Source: Phycisphaerales bacterium (GTDB taxonomy: Bacteria > Planctomycetota > Phycisphaerae > Phycisphaerales > UBA1924). From it: a stretch of 64,000 nt of DNA. Positions 61,731-64,000 of the stretch are shown here, piece after piece (within the stretch, counting starts at the first letter, position 1; each line of letters opens with the position of its first letter). The translations under genes and the position numbers were made by a program. The notes under the pieces were generated by a model. It made no database searches. It had not been told where the DNA came from and saw only the letters and a list, made by a program, of their open reading frames with translations. Where the stretch lies: contig JADLFW010000018.1 of NCBI GenBank assembly GCA_020849615.1, positions 119,722 to 183,721 on the forward strand, read 5' to 3'.

Positions 61731-62819
61731 TCACTCTTCCTCCAGCGCCTGCCCCGCGATGAACCGATCGGCCAGCTCCACGCACGCCTGCCGGTTGATC
61801 TCATCGGCATGCCCCGCCACCGCCTCCCGGATGGCCCGCGCCTCGGTGCTGAAATCCTCACCCGGGAAGCACCGGGCCGTCAGGAACATCCCCATCATCA
61901 TGCCCCTGTACGTCCGCTGCGTCGGCGGGTCATACAGCAGCGGCGCAGCGCTGATGTCCTTCGCCAGTTCGCCCATCGCCCGCTTCACGATTCTCCCCCA
62001 CGCCGGGTCCGGGCCCGGCGCGTGCCGGATGTAGTTCGCGCAGTACTCCCGCTGCAGCGGATCCGCGTCCGACATCAACGCGTCGATGCGCTCCGTCAGG
62101 TTCGGCAGCTTCCCGATCCGCTCCAGGGCCCGCGCGTGGTGGGCCTCGCTCTTGTCGATGAACAGGTGCGTCACGAAGACCTTGAGCGGCGCATCATCCG
62201 GCAGCCCATCCAGCTCCTTCGCCTGCCGCTCCTCACGTTCGCGGTTCTCACGCCGGTTGTCCTCCTGCCACTTCACATCCGCCTCGAACGCCGCCCGTTC
62301 GCTCTTAATGGAGTTCACCTGCCACATCACCAGCATCGCCGCGCCGATCAGCAGCCCGATCCCGCCGATCCCCGCCAGCGGCAACGCCAGGTGCCGGGCC
62401 CAGTCGCCCGGGCTCTTGGCCCACACCAGCAGCAGCAGGTACACCTGGATCAGCAGCGGCAGCAGCACCGCGCCGAGGTTCCCCGCCATCACCGTCCACG
62501 GCTTCGACGGGCCAGCCCACTGCATCCAGCTCATCCCCATCACCACCGCCAGCCCGATCATCGATCCGATCACCGCCAGCAACGGAACGCCGGGCCTGCC
62601 CGACACCCAGTCGAACTTCCCCAGCCCCACGCACACCAGCGCCGCCACCAGCATCAGCCCCGACCGCAGCGCCATCCCGAAGAACACACCCGCCAGCCCC
62701 ATCGCGTCCGGGCCGCTCGGCGGCCGGGCCGTGAACAGCTGCGTCGCCCCGGCCAGCAGCACCGTCAACAGCCCGGCCACCAGCAAGGCCAGCGTCGCGA
62801 ACAACTGCAGCACAACCAT
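61731..62819 (-). CDS. Uncharacterised six-helix membrane protein
   Basis: 362 residues. About six hydrophobic helices fill the first ~190 residues (LQLFATLALLVAGLLTVLLA, LMLVAALVCVGLG, VPLLAVIGSMIGLAVVMG, LLPLLIQVYLLLLVW, LALPLAGIGGIGLLIGAA). A charged cytoplasmic coiled segment follows (VKWQEDNRRENREREERQAK), then a helical C-terminal domain (LERIGKLPNLTERIDALMSD) that resembles HEAT-like scaffolds. No transporter or enzyme family recognised. ATG 62819 starts directly with the first helix. Confidence 0.78.
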   Translation of the reverse strand: MVVLQLFATLALLVAGLLTVLLAGATQLFTARPPSGPDAMGLAGVFFGMALRSGLMLVAALVCVGLGKFDWVSGRPGVPLLAVIGSMIGLAVVMGMSWMQWAGPSKPWTVMAGNLGAVLLPLLIQVYLLLLVWAKSPGDWARHLALPLAGIGGIGLLIGAAMLVMWQVNSIKSERAAFEADVKWQEDNRRENREREERQAKELDGLPDDAPLKVFVTHLFIDKSEAHHARALERIGKLPNLTERIDALMSDADPLQREYCANYIRHAPGPDPAWGRIVKRAMGELAKDISAAPLLYDPPTQRTYRGMMMGMFLTARCFPGEDFSTEARAIREAVAGHADEINRQACVELADRFIAGQALEEE

Positions 62820-63102
62820 GGTTCATCCTCTTCTCTGGCCGGGCGCCGACAACCGCGGCGCACCGGCCCGTCCCTTTCATGCGACATCCGCGCGCCGGTC
62901 GGCCAGCGATCGCCGGCGCCATCCGCACCCCGATAGACGCCGCAACGGGATTATGGCGGTCCGCGCGCCTATCATGCTCCGTGATCTCTGGTTTGGCCCG
63001 GCCCCGTCGGTCGAGTCCTCTCAGGTCTCCCGACGCTTTCTCCGCCCGAGCCGAGCACCGGATTTACAGAAAAACGCAACGTTCGGGCACGGTAGAAGCC
63101 TC

Positions 63103-63435
63103 ATGATGAAGCTGTACGTCGGTAACTTGTCCTTCAACACCTCCGAGTCCCAGCTGCGCGAGATGTTCGCAGCCCACGGCGAAGTCGCCTCCGCAGCGCT
63201 GGTCATGGACCGCGAGACGGGCCGCCCGCGCGGCTTCGGGTTCGTCGAGTTCTCCAACGATGAGCACGCCCGCGCTGCCATGGCCGCGCTGGCGGGCAAG
63301 AACGTGGATGGCCGCGACCTCACCGTCAACGAAGCCAGGCCCCGCGAAGGCGGCAGCCGCGGCTTCGGAGGCGGTTTCGGCGGCGGCAGGAGCCGCGGTG
63401 GTTCCGGTGGCGGCGGCGGCCGCGGCGGCTGGTAA
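63103..63435 (+). CDS. Glycine-rich RRM RNA-binding protein
   Basis: 110 residues: one RNA-recognition motif with RNP2 LYVGNL (4-9) and RNP1 RGFGFVEF (43-50), followed by a Gly/Arg-rich tail (GGGFGGGRSRGGSGGGGG). Such proteins in planctomycetes and cyanobacteria bind single-stranded RNA and are often cold-induced. Start is ATG 63103; ATG 63106 is equally possible. It stands alone, with a 283-base leader region on one side and its own terminator on the other, so it is monocistronic. Confidence 0.93.
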   Translation: MMKLYVGNLSFNTSESQLREMFAAHGEVASAALVMDRETGRPRGFGFVEFSNDEHARAAMAALAGKNVDGRDLTVNEARPREGGSRGFGGGFGGGRSRGGSGGGGGRGGW

Positions 63436-63488
63436 GCTGCGCGTCCGCCGGGCCGACCGGCACTGACGAGAGATGGAGAGACAGGCAG

Positions 63489-63521
63489 AACCGGGACTGA
63501 AAGGTCCCGGTTTCTCTTTTT
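63489..63521 (+). terminator. Intrinsic terminator of the RRM gene
   Basis: AACCGGGAC (63489-63497) pairs with GTCCCGGTT (63504-63512) over loop TGAAAG, then TTTCTCTTTTT. Textbook structure 53 bases after the stop. Confidence 0.92.
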
Positions 63522-63562
63522 GCGGCGGAATCTCGCGCGCATGTACCACTCTTGCGCGCTAA

Positions 63563-64000
63563 ATGGCGGTCATGCGCGCCGACCCCCTTGAATCCGCGCG
63601 CGGTCCCCGTATCTTCGCGCCAGTCGTGCGAAGCCAATCCGCCCAACCCGACCTGCTCACCGCGCTGCTCGCCCACCACTTCAACCTTGTCGAAGCCGCG
63701 CGCGCCATCCGGCTTCCACCCGCCGACCTCCTCGCGCAGATCCGCGATCCCGGGTTCCGTCTCCAGTACAACGCCCTCCGCTCCCTCATCCTCGATACCG
63801 CGCACCTCACCGCCCTCACCACCCTCCAGCGCACGATTGCGACCGCCGCAACCCCCGCCGAGCAGCGACGGGCCGCGACCGCCATCCTCCGCATCGCCGC
63901 TCCCGCTTCCCGCACGATCCGCAGTGCCGGGCCAGCCGCCCAGCGCCGCCGCTCCTCAGCGCGATCCGCATCCGCGCGTCCGGCTCATGCCTCTTGCCCG
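63563..64000 (+). CDS. Partial helical protein running off the right edge
   Basis: An open frame of 146 codons that reaches the window end without a stop, so the C-terminus is missing. From ATG 63563 (alternative ATG 63572) it reads an N-terminal leader, then a helical region: LLTALLAHHFNLVEAARAI, LPPADLLAQIRDPGFRLQY and LTTLQRTIATAATPAEQRRA. The FNLVEAARAI-x-LPPADLLAQI pattern resembles a small helix-turn-helix of the kind seen in phage terminase small subunits and related DNA-binding proteins, but no other phage genes are present. The visible end is Arg/Ser/Ala-rich. Codon use fits the genome. Confidence 0.6.
   Translation, partial: MAVMRADPLESARGPRIFAPVVRSQSAQPDLLTALLAHHFNLVEAARAIRLPPADLLAQIRDPGFRLQYNALRSLILDTAHLTALTTLQRTIATAATPAEQRRAATAILRIAAPASRTIRSAGPAAQRRRSSARSASARPAHASCP

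Overview
The window looks like chromosomal DNA of a planctomycete, most likely of the Phycisphaerae. It is very GC-rich with strong third-position GC bias, which produces many long antisense shadow frames. It carries C-terminal dockerin pairs ending in Ala-Gly-Cys (GC-type), PEP-CTERM-like sorting tails (VPAP + hydrophobic stretch + Arg run), a MoxR/DUF58/vWA/ABC supercluster, a YVTN-cytochrome fusion and membrane proteins with a CPxCG zinc ribbon. No rRNA, prophage, CRISPR array or classical insertion sequence was seen. There is one tRNA, tRNA-Leu(GAG).

Layout. 0.1-3.1 kb (+): an RsuA/RluB-type pseudouridine synthase coupled by ATGA to a YihY/BrkB membrane protein, then a tiny lipoprotein. 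3.2-9.4 kb (-): a secreted HEAT-like protein, a ferredoxin-NADP reductase-type flavoprotein, a coiled-coil lipoprotein and a secreted protein with a CX4CH heme-like motif. 9.5-17.1 kb (-): a compact chemotaxis operon, cheB-cheW-cheR-cheA-cheX-cheY, followed by a DUF342/FapA-like gene, with no receptor or flagellar genes nearby. 17.2-22.9 kb (-): a secreted S9 peptidase with its own terminator, two tandem dockerin-bearing paralogues and a PEP-CTERM protein. 23.0-31.3 kb: an unrecognised 421-residue protein driven from an AT-rich divergent promoter island, tRNA-Leu, a GT4/GT5 glycosyltransferase, a PEP-CTERM HAF-type protein and a dockerin-anchored beta-propeller/dihaem cytochrome. 31.4-35.0 kb: a yqjD/yqjE-like three-gene operon and two unrelated orphan ABC permeases.

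35.2-56.0 kb (+) is a long, tightly packed module. It holds an NHL lipoprotein, a giant vWA membrane protein, a MoxR ATPase, three secreted proteins or lipoproteins, a GxxExxY gene, a DUF58 protein, a zinc-ribbon membrane protein, a BatA/vWA protein, a second large membrane protein, an ABC ATPase, a duplicated ABC-2 permease and a 940-residue secreted protein. Most junctions are 4-base ATGA/GTGA overlaps, so the set is probably co-expressed. By family knowledge it resembles MoxR-vWA chaperone systems joined to an ABC-2 exporter acting at the cell envelope. 56.1-64 kb: a SAM methyltransferase, a secreted esterase, an MTA/SAH nucleosidase, an ECF sigma/anti-sigma pair, DUF4112, an unknown membrane protein, a Gly/Arg-tailed RRM protein with a clear terminator, and a gene running off the right edge.

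The most unusual signal is a set of short-period repeats in 39-59 kb. A 9-bp periodic repeat (CTCYGCGNN)n ending in GCGTTC occurs in seven places. Two inverted copies (40 of 42 bases matching, 32 contiguous) exactly bracket the GxxExxY (PD-(D/E)XK-like) gene, which sits between two otherwise adjacent operon genes. The same repeat is read in two different frames as part of the signal peptides of two neighbouring lipoproteins. A separate 7-bp periodic repeat sits just upstream of three start codons. Two REP-like GGTGGCAC hairpins are also present, one of them in frame inside the methyltransferase gene.
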